Shown here piece by piece: positions 16,996 to 25,569 of a DNA stretch of 34,331 bases; position 1 is the stretch's first letter, and each line of letters starts with the position of its first letter. Source of the DNA: SAR116 cluster bacterium MED-G06 (GTDB lineage Bacteria > Pseudomonadota > Alphaproteobacteria > Puniceispirillales > Puniceispirillaceae); assembly GCA_002457745.1 (NCBI GenBank), contig NTKV01000008.1, forward strand, positions 1 through 34,331, in the 5' to 3' direction. Position numbers and translations under genes: made by a program. The notes beneath the pieces are model-generated. The model did no database searches. It had not been told where the DNA came from and worked only from the letters and a program-made list of their open reading frames with translations.

Positions 16996-17823
16996 TCAGC
17001 CCTTCGCTGCTGCGACACCATCGGCAAGATCACCGACAAATGCGGCAATTTTGGACACGGTTTCGGGGGTGCCGTTGCCATCCGCGCCGATTGTGTCGGC
17101 GATAATCTCGACAACCGCGGATCCGACAATGGCGCCGTCGCTGAGGCTGGCGGCTTCGCCGGCCTGCCCGGGCGTACGGATGCCGAACCCGGTGACCACC
17201 GGAAGATCGGTCACGGCAGAAATACGCTTGTAGGCTGCCGAGATTGTATCGGCAGCCGCGCTGCGCGTTCCGGTGATGCCGGTGATTGCCACGTAATAGA
17301 CAAAGCCGCTTGCCGACCCAAGAACAACGGGAAGCCGCTTCTCGTTGCTTGTCGGGGTGACAAGGCGGATGAAATCGAGCCCGGCCTCGGCGGCAGGCTC
17401 GCACAGCTCGTCATCTTCTTCCGGTGGCAGATCGACGATGATCAGCCCGTCGACACCGGCGTCGGATGCGTCGGCAAGGAACCTGTCGACGCCGTAGATG
17501 TAGATCGGGTTGTAATAGCCCATCAGCACCAGCGGCGTGTCCGGATGGCGCTGGCGAAAGCCACGCGCCAGCTCCAGCGTGCCAGCAAGGGTCATCCCGT
17601 TTTTCAGAGCGCGTAGCGAGGCGGCCTGAATCGCCGGTCCATCCGCCATCGGGTCGGAGAAGGGCATGCCAAGCTCGACAATATCAACCTTTGAGTCGAC
17701 AAGCGCGTCGAGGATGGCTTCGGATGTCTGTCTGTCCGGGTCACCGGCGGTGACAAAGACACCAAGGATGCCGCGGCCTTCCGATCTGGCATTGGCGAAG
17801 GCAGTATTGATACGTGAGGTCAT
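16996..17823 (-). CDS. trpA: Tryptophan synthase alpha subunit
   Basis: Cleaves indole-3-glycerol phosphate to indole and glyceraldehyde-3-phosphate, channeling indole to TrpB. Catalytic Glu50 (DIVELGMPF) and Asp61 (SDPMADGP) are present, as is the phosphate-binding TGFGIRTPGQA region near the C-terminus. I chose ATG 17823 (275 aa, MTSRIN) because AGGAAAG lies just upstream and the product then has family length; the frame is open for 32 more codons into trpB but those residues are not TrpA-like. It starts about 30 bases after the trpB stop. Confidence 0.96.
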   Translation of the reverse strand: MTSRINTAFANARSEGRGILGVFVTAGDPDRQTSEAILDALVDSKVDIVELGMPFSDPMADGPAIQAASLRALKNGMTLAGTLELARGFRQRHPDTPLVLMGYYNPIYIYGVDRFLADASDAGVDGLIIVDLPPEEDDELCEPAAEAGLDFIRLVTPTSNEKRLPVVLGSASGFVYYVAITGITGTRSAAADTISAAYKRISAVTDLPVVTGFGIRTPGQAGEAASLSDGAIVGSAVVEIIADTIGADGNGTPETVSKIAAFVGDLADGVAAAKG

Positions 17824-17852
17824 GGTCCGGTCTTTCCTGAAGTCTGTCCAGC

Positions 17853-19076
17853 CTAGAGCTTGCCGCGCTCTTCCAGCATCGGCAGCACCGCGCCAAGATC
17901 CTTGTCGCCACGCCCGCACATGTTGAGGATCACAATCTCGTCCTTGTCCATATCGCCGATGATGGTACCGACAAAAGACAGCGCATGTGACGGCTCAAGT
18001 GCCGGAATGATCCCTTCGAGTCGGGAACAGAGCTGGAAGGCGTCGAGCGCTTCCTCATCGGTCGCGCTGACATAATTCACCCGCTTCATGTCGTGAAGCC
18101 AGGAATGCTCCGGCCCGATTCCGGGGTAATCCAGCCCGGCCGAGATTGAATGGGCGTCGATGATCTGGCCGTCATCATCCTGCAGCAGATAGGTGCGGTT
18201 GCCATGCAGCACACCGGGCGTACCACCGGTCAGCGAAGCGGCATGCAGCCCGGAGGGAATGCCCTTGCCGGCAGCCTCGACGCCATAGATTGTCACATCT
18301 TCATCATCAAGGAAGGGATGGAACAGCCCCATGGCGTTCGACCCGCCACCGATGCAGGCGACGATGGTGTCGGGAAGGCGGCCTTCGGCATCCATGATCT
18401 GCTGGCGGGCCTCCTTGCCGATGACCGACTGGAAGTCGCGGACCATCTGCGGATAGGGGTGCGGGCCGGCGACAGTGCCGATGATGTAGAAATGCGTTTC
18501 CGCATTCGCCACCCAGTACCGAAGCGCCTCATTCATCGCGTCCTTCAGCGTGCCGGTCCCGGAGGTGACCGGGTGAACCTTCGCGCCAAGAAGGCGCATC
18601 CGGTCGACATTCGGCTTCTGCCGGCGGACATCTTCCTCGCCCATGAAGACTTCGCATTCCATGTCGAACAGCGCGCAGGCTGTTGCTGTTGCCACGCCAT
18701 GCTGGCCGGCACCGGTCTCGGCGATGATCTTGGTCTTGCCCATGCGCTTGGCAAGCAGTGCCTGCCCGAGCACGTTGTTGATCTTGTGCGCGCCGGTATG
18801 GTTCAGCTCGTCGCGCTTCAGATACAGTTTCGCCCCGCCATAATGGGCTGTCAGCCGCTCGGCGAAATAGAGCGGGCTCGGCCGGCCGACATAATGGGTC
18901 TGGTAATAGGCCAGTTCACGCGCGAAATCGGCGTCTGTCGTCGCTGCCCTGTAGGAGCTTTCCACCTGAAGGATCAGCGGCATCAGGGTCTCGGCCACGA
19001 AACGCCCGCCATGCATGCCGAAACGGCCGCGCTCGTCGGGCTGGTTGCGAAGGGAATTGAGGTTTACGTCGGTCAT
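17853..19076 (-). CDS. trpB: Tryptophan synthase beta subunit
   Basis: PLP enzyme that joins indole and serine to make tryptophan. PLP-binding Lys98 sits in HTGAHKINN. The [14 protein letters not shown] block and the phosphate-binding [10 protein letters not shown] loop are intact, as is the C-terminal LEPSHAL region. Starting at ATG 19076 ([10 protein letters not shown]) gives 407 aa, the usual length; the frame continues upstream to 19202 but overlaps trpF with residues that do not resemble TrpB. trpF ends 52 bases upstream; no attenuator with tandem Trp codons is visible in that gap. Confidence 0.97.
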   Translation of the reverse strand: MTDVNLNSLRNQPDERGRFGMHGGRFVAETLMPLILQVESSYRAATTDADFARELAYYQTHYVGRPSPLYFAERLTAHYGGAKLYLKRDELNHTGAHKINNVLGQALLAKRMGKTKIIAETGAGQHGVATATACALFDMECEVFMGEEDVRRQKPNVDRMRLLGAKVHPVTSGTGTLKDAMNEALRYWVANAETHFYIIGTVAGPHPYPQMVRDFQSVIGKEARQQIMDAEGRLPDTIVACIGGGSNAMGLFHPFLDDEDVTIYGVEAAGKGIPSGLHAASLTGGTPGVLHGNRTYLLQDDDGQIIDAHSISAGLDYPGIGPEHSWLHDMKRVNYVSATDEEALDAFQLCSRLEGIIPALEPSHALSFVGTIIGDMDKDEIVILNMCGRGDKDLGAVLPMLEERGKL

Positions 19077-19128
19077 GATGATCCCGGCCTTGCGTGATGG
19101 CTCTAGGCGGTGAAAGGGAAGGCGAAAC

Positions 19129-19788
19129 TTAGCGCAACTGCGCCTGTGATACAAATTGGTGAATGCGCGCTGCGTCTTTTTTTCCGGGGGCGGACTCAAC
19201 ACCGCTGGAGACGTCCACCGCGACCGCGCCGGTCACCGTGACAGCGCGGCTGACATTGTCCGGCGACAACCCGCCTGCCAGCATCCAGCGTGTGCTTCCG
19301 GCATGATCGGCAAGGAGGGTCCAGTCAAAGACATGGCCGGTTCCTCCGGGCAGCCCGCCGGGGTCTCCCTTGGCGTCAAAAAGCAGCCAGTCGGCGATCC
19401 CATCCCAGTCGGCGCAGATCGCAAGGTCTTCCGGTCCGGCCACGCGGATGGCACGGATCAGCGGCAGTGCGTATCGCTTCCGGATGGCTTCGCCGCGTGC
19501 CGGCGTCTCGTTGCCGTGAAGCTGGATCAGATCGGGCTGTGCCGTCTCGACCATCTCATCAAGCCCGGCATCATCCATGTCGACCGTCAGGGCAACGCAT
19601 GAAGGCCCGTGTCGCAGCGCCCTGGCATGATCGGTGATGGCGCGGGCGGCGCTCATCGACAAGTGCCGAGGCGAGCGCGGAAAGAACACCATGCCGATGA
19701 AGGAGGCGCCGGCAGCGCGGCACGCATCATAGTCGCCCGGTGTCGCGATCCCGCAGATCTTTACCGCTGTATCTGTTGCTGTGCTCAC
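19129..19788 (-). CDS. trpF: Phosphoribosylanthranilate isomerase
   Basis: Isomerises phosphoribosylanthranilate in the third step after chorismate towards tryptophan. The catalytic base Cys12 is in VKICGI, the general acid Asp138 is in WLLFDAK, and the family blocks [28 protein letters not shown] and DVSSGVE are all present. The start is GTG 19788, which overlaps the stop of the upstream LapA-domain gene as GTGA, so translation is likely coupled. 219 aa, normal length. Confidence 0.95.
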   Translation of the reverse strand: MSTATDTAVKICGIATPGDYDACRAAGASFIGMVFFPRSPRHLSMSAARAITDHARALRHGPSCVALTVDMDDAGLDEMVETAQPDLIQLHGNETPARGEAIRKRYALPLIRAIRVAGPEDLAICADWDGIADWLLFDAKGDPGGLPGGTGHVFDWTLLADHAGSTRWMLAGGLSPDNVSRAVTVTGAVAVDVSSGVESAPGKKDAARIHQFVSQAQLR

Positions 19789-20138
19789 TGAAGTCTCCTG
19801 ACATCGCCCGATACAGATGAGTCGTCTGTTTCGCTGGCAGCAAGCTGGTCCTCGGCCCTGGCGGCGCGTTTCTCTGCCTTGCCAAGTTCACGCCTGAGTT
19901 TCCAGTTCCGCGTGCGGGCCGCGACAAGCGACAGCCAGACAAGTCCGCCGCCGAACAACGCCCCGGCGACAAAGCCGCCAAGCGCCAGCCCCCAGACAGC
20001 GATATCAAGCTGGCCGCTGAAGGGCCAGAACCGGAGCATGGTGACCTGCGTGTTGGATATGGCGAACACCATCGCCAGAAGCGTGGCGACAAGCGAGAGG
20101 ATCAACCAGAGAAAGCGGCCGATGAAGCGCATGGCCAT
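19785..20138 (-). CDS. LapA-domain (DUF1049) inner-membrane protein
   Basis: A small membrane protein of 117 aa. Two hydrophobic segments are seen, about residues 8-27 (RFLWLILSLVATLLAMVFAI) and 46-70 (IAVWGLALGGFVAGALFGGG). SNTQVTMLRFWPF lies between them, as in LapA/DUF1049 proteins, and a charged, probably coiled-coil tail follows. In E. coli LapA works with LapB in controlling LPS synthesis; whether that holds here is unknown. It lies 7 bases after ihfB and overlaps trpF by 4 bases, the common alphaproteobacterial ihfB-lapA-trpF order. A second ATG two codons downstream (20132) is equally possible. Confidence 0.8.
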   Translation of the reverse strand: MAMRFIGRFLWLILSLVATLLAMVFAISNTQVTMLRFWPFSGQLDIAVWGLALGGFVAGALFGGGLVWLSLVAARTRNWKLRRELGKAEKRAARAEDQLAASETDDSSVSGDVRRLQ

Positions 20139-20145
20139 GAACCGG

Positions 20146-20424
20146 TCAGCGGTTCAGGCGTTCGCGCATGCCTTTGCCCATCTTGAAAAAAGGTACCTTC
20201 TTCTCGGCAACCTGAACGCTCGCACCTGTGCGCGGGTTACGCCCGACCCGGGCCTTGCGCTGGCGAACCGAAAAAGCGCCGAAGCCGCGAAGCTCGACCC
20301 GGTCCCCCTGTTCCAGTGCGGCACCGATCTCGTCAAGGATGGTGCCCACAAGGCGTTCGATGTCACGGTGATACAAGGCCGGGTTCTTTGCGGCCAGTCT
20401 GGCAATCAGTTCAGAACGTGTCAC
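20146..20424 (-). CDS. ihfB: Integration host factor subunit beta
   Basis: DNA-bending protein of the HU/IHF family, acting with IhfA in transcription, recombination and nucleoid structure. The protein reads [20 protein letters not shown], then [17 protein letters not shown] and the DNA-inserting arm [20 protein letters not shown], whose Pro is the intercalating residue. I chose GTG 20424 (92 aa) because family members begin MTRSELI; the frame runs upstream to 20469 but the extra residues are Phe-rich and atypical. A promoter candidate lies at 20465-20493. Confidence 0.92.
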   Translation of the reverse strand: MTRSELIARLAAKNPALYHRDIERLVGTILDEIGAALEQGDRVELRGFGAFSVRQRKARVGRNPRTGASVQVAEKKVPFFKMGKGMRERLNR

Positions 20425-20464
20425 TGGCACCACCCACTGGAAAAATTGAAAGAATACAGACGAA

Positions 20465-20493
20465 AGCATGCCTGCTGGCTAGAAACAGGTCAA
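20465..20493 (-). promoter_or_regulatory. Candidate promoter for ihfB-lapA-trpFBA-accD-folC
   Basis: On the minus strand, TTGACC (20493-20488), a 17-base spacer and CATGCT (20470-20465) predict a start near 20458, some 34 bases before the ihfB GTG. It lies beyond the rpsA terminator, so a new promoter is needed here. The -10 matches only three of six bases. Confidence 0.4.
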
Positions 20494-20578
20494 CCGCGTT
20501 GCTGGGACAAAGGGCTGTATTTCGTGATGAATCACCACCGAGACCCGCTGGAATGCCGCGTCAGACCCAGATTCAAGG

Positions 20579-20620
20579 CAAAAAAGAAGGCGGACCAGCG
20601 CAGGCTGCGCTGATCCGCCT
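20579..20620 (-). terminator. Intrinsic terminator after rpsA
   Basis: On the minus strand, just past the rpsA stop, a 15-bp stem with one mismatch and a 3-base loop (20620-20588) is followed by TCTTTTTT (20587-20580). This is a strong rho-independent terminator and separates rpsA from ihfB. Confidence 0.92.
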
Positions 20621-20638
20621 GATTTAGGCAGGCGTCGC

Positions 20639-22354
20639 TTATTCGTCGTCGCCCGATTCGCGTTTGGCCAGTGCCGCGCCCAGAATGTCACCAAGGCTGG
20701 CACCGCTGTCGGAGGAGCCATACTCCTCGACAGCCTGCTTTTCCTCGGCAGTTTCACGGGCCTTGATCGACAGGCTGAGCTTGCGGGTCTTTCTGTCGAC
20801 ATTGGTGATCACGGCGTCAACCTTCTCACCAACAGCGAACCTGTCGGCACGCTGCTCGGCACGGTCACGGCTGAGATCCACACGCCGGATGAACCCGGTG
20901 AGCGATTCGCCGACACTGACTTCGATGCCATTGTCGGTCAGCTGGGTGACGGTACAGGTGACGACTTCACCCTTGCGATGGCTGTCCATCTGGCCGGCGA
21001 ACGGATCGTCGGTCAGCTGCTTGATGCCAAGCGAGATGCGCTCCTTGTCGATATCGACATCGAGGATCTTCGCCTTCACCATGTCGCCTTTGTTGAAGCC
21101 CTCGAGAGCGGCTTCGCCAGTGGCGTCCCAACTGATGTCGGACAGGTGTACCAGGCCATCGATCTCGTCGGTCAGACCCACAAACAGACCAAATTCGGTG
21201 ATGTTGCGGATCTCGCCTTCGATCTCGGTACCGGCCGGGTTGGCGCTGCTGTAGTCTTCCCACGGGTTACCGCTGCACTGCTTGAGACCAAGCGAGATGC
21301 GGCGTTTGCCAAGGTCGACATCGAGGACCATGACCTCGACCTGCTGCGAGGTCGAGACGATCTTGCCAGGATGGACGTTCTTCTTGGTCCAGCTCATCTC
21401 CGAGACGTGAACCAGACCCTCGACACCAGCTTCCAGCTCGACGAACGCGCCGTAGTCGGTGATGTTGGTCACGCGGCCTTCCAGCTTCGAGCCAATCGGG
21501 AACTTGCCCTCGACGCTCTCCCACGGATCGGCCTGAAGCTGCTTCATGCCAAGCGAGATACGCTGGGTCTCCGGATTGAAGCGGATCACCTGGACCTCGA
21601 CGGTCTCGCCGATCTGCAGGGCTTCGGACGGATGGCTGATGCGCTGCCATGCGATGTCGGTGACATGCAGCAGGCCGTCAACGCCGCCAAGGTCAACAAA
21701 CGCACCGTAATCGGTGATGTTCTTGACCACACCCTGAAGGACCTGGCCTTCCTGGAGGTTCGAGACAAGCTCGGAGCGTGCTTCGGCGCGGGATTCTTCC
21801 AGAACGGCGCGACGCGAGACAACGATGTTGCCGCGGCGGCGGTCGATCTTCAGAATCTGGAACGGCTGCGGGGTGCCCATCAGCGGGCCAAGGTCCCGAA
21901 CCGGACGGATGTCGACCTGGCTTCCCGGAAGGAAGGCGGTGGCACCCGACAGGTCGACGGTGAAACCGCCCTTGACCTTGCCGAAGATCACGCCGGTGAC
22001 GCGCTCCTGCTTTTCGAAGGATGCCTCGAGAAGGCCCCAGGCTTCCTCGCGGCGGGCCTTGTCACGCGACAGCACGGCCTGGCCGTTCTTGTCTTCCATG
22101 CGCTCGACATAGACCTCGATCTCGTCACCGACATTGATGTCGGGGTCCTGGCCGGGGTTGGTCAGTTCCTTGAGTGGAACGCGGCCCTCGGACTTCAGCC
22201 CGACATCGATGAGCACGGCGTCGCCTTCAAGAGCGATCACAAAGCCGCGGACAACGCTGCCTTCGACATTGGTGTTCTCGCCAAAGCTCTCGGCAAGAAG
22301 ATCGGCAAAATTCTCGGTTGCTGCTTCAACTGCAGCGGTGGTTTCGGATGTCAA
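20639..22354 (-). CDS. rpsA: 30S ribosomal protein S1
   Basis: Six S1 (OB-fold) repeats are visible in order, beginning with VEGSVVRGFVIALEGDAVL, ERVTGVIFGKVKGGF, LQGVVKNITDYGAFVDLGG, LEGRVTNITDYGAFVELEAG, EIEGEIRNITEFGLFVGL and VVTCTVTQLTDNGIEVSVG, followed by an acidic tail. S1 recruits mRNA to the 30S subunit. Start is TTG 22354: GGAG (22364-22361) lies 6 bases upstream and no ATG or GTG is better placed, giving 571 aa, normal for the family. The open frame to 22405 is not S1-like. Two hairpins lie in the leader between cmk and this gene. cmk-rpsA-ihfB is the widely conserved order. A UUG start on so highly expressed a gene is unusual. Confidence 0.95.
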   Translation of the reverse strand: MTSETTAAVEAATENFADLLAESFGENTNVEGSVVRGFVIALEGDAVLIDVGLKSEGRVPLKELTNPGQDPDINVGDEIEVYVERMEDKNGQAVLSRDKARREEAWGLLEASFEKQERVTGVIFGKVKGGFTVDLSGATAFLPGSQVDIRPVRDLGPLMGTPQPFQILKIDRRRGNIVVSRRAVLEESRAEARSELVSNLQEGQVLQGVVKNITDYGAFVDLGGVDGLLHVTDIAWQRISHPSEALQIGETVEVQVIRFNPETQRISLGMKQLQADPWESVEGKFPIGSKLEGRVTNITDYGAFVELEAGVEGLVHVSEMSWTKKNVHPGKIVSTSQQVEVMVLDVDLGKRRISLGLKQCSGNPWEDYSSANPAGTEIEGEIRNITEFGLFVGLTDEIDGLVHLSDISWDATGEAALEGFNKGDMVKAKILDVDIDKERISLGIKQLTDDPFAGQMDSHRKGEVVTCTVTQLTDNGIEVSVGESLTGFIRRVDLSRDRAEQRADRFAVGEKVDAVITNVDRKTRKLSLSIKARETAEEKQAVEEYGSSDSGASLGDILGAALAKRESGDDE

Positions 22355-22490
22355 TAAAATCTCCGTTTTTCGCCTTGGCGGCCAGTGTCGACGGTTGGCG
22401 TACACAGGCCGATTATCCTCAGCTGGCGATGAGGGCCGGACAAGCTGAACACGGTTTCCGCGGCATCATGCGAGGTCTTCGCGTCTGTCG

Positions 22491-22530
22491 CCCTGCATCA
22501 AAGCAGGGAAGGGAAACCCGGGCCGGGTTT
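22491..22530 (-). other. Tandem hairpins in the cmk-rpsA leader
   Basis: Two perfect 6-bp hairpins lie in a row: CCCTGC/GCAGGG with a 6-base loop (22491-22508) and AAACCC/GGGTTT with a 5-base loop (22514-22530). The second has a T-run only on the plus-strand side, so it is not a good terminator for cmk. In E. coli the rpsA leader folds into hairpins used for S1 autoregulation; a similar role here is inference. Confidence 0.4.
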
Positions 22531-22611
22531 TTCAGGCGAACATGTTGTTGGTCGCCAGCGGTTCAAGGTCATACTGGGAGGGTAGGGTTGTTCAGTTGAC
22601 CCTGCCTCCGG

Positions 22612-23256
22612 TCATTGTTCCGGTGAGCTGCTGATGTGATCGATGGCCCGGTCGAAAACGCCATCGGCGTCAAGCTCCGAGCTGTCGATGGCAAGAGCGT
22701 CGTCGGCCGCTTTCAACGGTGCCGACTGCCGCTCCCGATCACGACGGTCACGATCACGCATATCCTCGAGAACGTCGCGGAACATAACGGATTGTCCGGC
22801 GGCTTGCAACTCCCGGGTGCGGCGCGCGGCGCGGACCTCGAGATCGGCATCGATGAAGAATTTGAAATCGGCGTCTGGCAGGATCACGCTGCCGATGTCG
22901 CGCCCGTCGAGAACGGCGCCCTCACCATGCGGTGGCGACATCGCAAACCCGCGCTGCAGCTCGACAAGCCCGGCGCGTACCAAGGGCATGGCGGCAATGA
23001 CCGATGCCATGCCGGCCACCCTGTCAGTGCGGATGTCAGCTGCATCGGCAAGCGCAGGATCAAGCCCCTCAATGGCGCTTGCGGCTGTCTTTTCATCAAT
23101 AGTGTCAGTTGTTTGGCCAGACTGAAGCAGATCAAGGGCGAGGGCCCGGTACAGCGAGCCGGTATCGAGATGTGACAGGTTGAAGCGTGCCGCCAGACGC
23201 TTTGCCAGCGTTCCCTTGCCGCTGGCGGCAGAACCGTCAACCGCGATGATCATCAT
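22612..23256 (-). CDS. cmk: Cytidylate kinase
   Basis: Phosphorylates CMP and dCMP with ATP. The P-loop is IAVDGSAASGKGTLAKRL, followed by HLDTGSLYRALA and VLDGRDIGSVILPDADFKFF, with the LID-type arginine stretch DRDRRDRERQ towards the C-terminus. 214 aa. The start ATG 23256 overlaps the aroA stop (ATGA), the typical alphaproteobacterial aroA-cmk-rpsA arrangement; a second ATG follows immediately at 23253. Confidence 0.95.
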   Translation of the reverse strand: MMIIAVDGSAASGKGTLAKRLAARFNLSHLDTGSLYRALALDLLQSGQTTDTIDEKTAASAIEGLDPALADAADIRTDRVAGMASVIAAMPLVRAGLVELQRGFAMSPPHGEGAVLDGRDIGSVILPDADFKFFIDADLEVRAARRTRELQAAGQSVMFRDVLEDMRDRDRRDRERQSAPLKAADDALAIDSSELDADGVFDRAIDHISSSPEQ

Positions 23257-24584
23257 GCACCGCCGTCGGTCACTGCCGCGCCGCAGGCATTCATGCCGGT
23301 GGCAAAGCCGGGGAAGCTGGTGGCGATGGTGGCGCATCCGGTGACGGTGATCGGCGCCGTCGATACCATGCCGAGTGTGAGGAACGACATGGCGATCCGG
23401 TGGTCATGCTGCGAATCGATGCTCATCCCGCCGGCAATCTGGCCGCCGGTGACGGTCATGCTGTCCTCGTCATAGGTGACAGTGCCCCCGGCGGCGAGGA
23501 TGCCTTCGGCGACAACGCCGATCCGGTCGGTTTCCTTGACACGAAGTTCGGCCACACCGCGCATGCGGGTGTCGCCCGCGGCTTGCGTCGCGGCAACGGC
23601 CAGGATCGGATATTCGTCAATCATCGAGGCGGCGCGCGCTGGCGGGACATCAATGCCGTGAAGCTGGCTGTGGCGGACACGGAGGTCGGCCACAGTCTCA
23701 CCGCCCTCAGTGCGTTCGTTGGCAATCTCGATCTGGCCGCCCATGTCCTGAAGCGTTGTGATCAGACCGGTGCGAAGCGGGTTCATGCCAACCCCCGGGA
23801 TCAGCAGGTCGCTTCCCTCGGTGATCAGCGCTGCGACCATTGGAAAGGCAGCCGATGAAGGGTCGCGTGGCACGACGACATCAGCGGCGGTCAGCACCGC
23901 TTCCCCTTCAAGCTCGACAATATGGGTGCCGTCGTCCTCGACGGACTGGCGCACCGTGGCACCGAAATGCCGCAGCATCGATTCTGTGTGATCGCGCGAG
24001 GCATGGGGCTCGCGAACAATGCTGGTGCCGCGGGCGTTCAGCCCGGCCAGAAGCACCGCCGATTTGATCTGTGCCGAGGCCACCTTGCTGACATGATCCG
24101 CGGCAAGCGGCGTGGCAGTGCCGCTGATTGTCACCGGCAGCCGGCCACCGTCGCGCGCCGTGATGTCGGCGCCCATCCGCACCAGCGGATCTGTCACCCG
24201 GGCCATCGGTCTGCGGCTGAGTGAATCGTCGCCGCAGAAGGTCGCGGCAATGGGAAGTCCGGCGACAACCCCCATCAGCAGACGGACACCGGTGCCGCTA
24301 TTGCCGAGATCCAGAGGCTTGTCGGGAGAGACAAGGCCGGATGTGCCGACGCCTGTCACGATCCAGCTGCCATCGGCATCGCGCGTGATGGTGGCACCAA
24401 GGGCCTGCATCGCGCGGCCGGTGGCCATGACATCATCGCCTTCGAGAAGCCCGGTCACCCGGGTGGTGCCGATCGCCATCCCGCCAAGGATCAGCGAGCG
24501 ATGTGAAATTGACTTGTCACCTGGCACATCGAACTGGCCTGTCAGCCCGCCATGGTGGGTCGAGATCAGGGTTTCGGATATCAT
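23253..24584 (-). CDS. aroA: 3-phosphoshikimate 1-carboxyvinyltransferase (EPSP synthase)
   Basis: Sixth step of the shikimate pathway, joining shikimate-3-phosphate and PEP. The sequence is of the class II (CP4-like) branch: DVPGDKSISHRSLILGG with Lys24 and Arg29, then TGLLEGDDVMATGRAMQALGA, and NSGTGVRLLMG at 95-105 with Leu after the conserved Arg. Position 97, equivalent to E. coli Gly96 and CP4 Ala100, is Gly, so the known CP4 resistance substitution is absent. Later blocks ARGTSIVREPHASRDHTE, DEYPILAVAA and KETDRI are intact. 443 aa, full length. It shares a 4-base overlap with cmk and supplies chorismate for the tryptophan genes downstream. Confidence 0.95.
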   Translation of the reverse strand: MISETLISTHHGGLTGQFDVPGDKSISHRSLILGGMAIGTTRVTGLLEGDDVMATGRAMQALGATITRDADGSWIVTGVGTSGLVSPDKPLDLGNSGTGVRLLMGVVAGLPIAATFCGDDSLSRRPMARVTDPLVRMGADITARDGGRLPVTISGTATPLAADHVSKVASAQIKSAVLLAGLNARGTSIVREPHASRDHTESMLRHFGATVRQSVEDDGTHIVELEGEAVLTAADVVVPRDPSSAAFPMVAALITEGSDLLIPGVGMNPLRTGLITTLQDMGGQIEIANERTEGGETVADLRVRHSQLHGIDVPPARAASMIDEYPILAVAATQAAGDTRMRGVAELRVKETDRIGVVAEGILAAGGTVTYDEDSMTVTGGQIAGGMSIDSQHDHRIAMSFLTLGMVSTAPITVTGCATIATSFPGFATGMNACGAAVTDGGA

Positions 24585-24670
24585 CGAAAGGCCTCAAACA
24601 GCAGGGTGGACGGGTCGGCATCAGCAGGGTGGCGGCGCTGTGAACGCACAGCCACCACCATGAGCGCGAA

Positions 24671-24700
24671 CAGATAGCATCCTTGGCAACAGCTTAGCAA
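24671..24700 (-). promoter_or_regulatory. Weak candidate promoter for aroA
   Basis: On the minus strand TTGCTA (24700-24695), an 18-base spacer and TATCTG (24676-24671) would start transcription near 24664 and give a leader of about 80 bases. That leader contains a stem GCTGTG/CACAGC with a 4-base loop, extended by GGTG/CACC across a bulge (24628-24656). Confidence 0.28.
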
Positions 24701-24744
24701 TCTTGGTGGCGTTGAGCGAAACGCCGCAACAGATCAATTTTGCT

Positions 24745-24772
24745 TTGACAGCCATTCGAATTTGTTTCAAAT
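24745..24772 (+). promoter_or_regulatory. Candidate sigma-70 promoter for the FYDLN-acid gene
   Basis: A perfect TTGACA (24745-24750), a 16-base spacer and TCAAAT (24767-24772) lie in the divergent gap, giving a leader of about 55 bases before ATG 24836. The region between is AT-rich compared with its surroundings. Confidence 0.45.
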
Positions 24773-24835
24773 CGCTGGTGAAAGATGGACGGTGCGCAAT
24801 GCGCCATCCCACATGTATAGAGCACGGGTCGTATG

Positions 24836-25237
24836 ATGGCGAAAGCTGAACTTGGTTTGAAACGTACATGCCTGTCCTGTGGCATGCGATTTTACGATTT
24901 TAACAGGAAACCGATTACTTGTCCGGGATGTCAGGCGGAATTTGACCCTGAGGCTGTGATTCGCAGCCGTCGCGGACGGGCCCCTGCCAAGGAAACTGGC
25001 AAGGCCAGCAAGCTGGCTGAACAGCCAGTCACCAATGATGCTGTCGAGCTGGATGAGGATGAGGATAAGGACGAGGCTGCGGCTGAAGCCGAAACCGAAG
25101 AGACCGGAGACGGCATCGGGTTTGGTGAAGCCGACATCGATGACGATGACGACGACAATGACAAGGCTGGCCTGATCGACAACGATCTGGACGAAGATGA
25201 GGAAATCATCCCCGGCATTGCCAACGAATCCGAATAG
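24836..25237 (+). CDS. TIGR02300-family 'FYDLN acid' zinc-ribbon protein
   Basis: A 133 aa protein of unknown function found mainly in alphaproteobacteria. The N-terminus carries a four-cysteine zinc ribbon (Cys12, Cys15, Cys29, Cys32) around the family signature, here FYDFNRKPITCPGC. The C-terminal half is extremely acidic, with Asp/Glu runs such as DDDDDDND, and likely disordered. I chose ATG 24836 (MAKAELG) because homologues begin MAKPELG-like; an ATG directly before it at 24833 is possible. It is divergent from aroA. A hairpin with an 8-bp stem overlaps the stop codon (25236-25256) but has no T-tract. Confidence 0.88.
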   Translation: MAKAELGLKRTCLSCGMRFYDFNRKPITCPGCQAEFDPEAVIRSRRGRAPAKETGKASKLAEQPVTNDAVELDEDEDKDEAAAEAETEETGDGIGFGEADIDDDDDDNDKAGLIDNDLDEDEEIIPGIANESE

Positions 25238-25379
25238 CATCTGTCCGGCAGATGCTCTGCCAGTGTGCTTTCCGGGGTGGGCCGCATTTTTTGCTTGCCG
25301 GTCGCCATCGCCCTGGGATAGACAATGGCTCCCGCGCCGGAAGGCGTTTGCTCGACGGTGCGGAGATGAGGCGACTTGG

Positions 25380-25455
<76 letters not shown>

Positions 25456-25522
25456 ACCTCATCAACACCAACCTGATCACATTGGCCAGCTTCATGGCCG
25501 CCAGAATCAGGGCTGAAACAAT

Positions 25523-25546
25523 AAAGGCGCCATCAGGCGCCTTTTT
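25523..25546 (+). terminator. Intrinsic terminator after tRNA-Ala
   Basis: AAAGGCGCC and GGCGCCTTT form a perfect 9-bp stem with loop ATCA, and a TTTTT tract ends it. It lies between the tRNA and the convergent ptsN stop, so it may serve both strands, although the minus-strand T-tract is poorer. Confidence 0.93.
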
Positions 25547-25569
25547 CATGAGCTGGGTTTGTTGGTGTG

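Noticed and set aside
19077-19128. Tryptophan attenuator between trpF and trpB
   Set aside because: The gap is only 52 bases, with no leader peptide with Trp codons and no terminator hairpin.
20978-22357. 459-codon plus-strand frame opposite rpsA
   Set aside because: Its repeats simply mirror the six S1 repeats on the coding strand.
24621-24869. Small minus-strand frame in the aroA/FYDLN gap
   Set aside because: It overlaps the divergent promoter region and the start of a certain gene, with no ribosome site or similarity.
25236-25256. Terminator after the FYDLN-acid gene
   Set aside because: The 8-bp stem is good but no T-tract follows and it overlaps the stop codon, so I do not call it a terminator.
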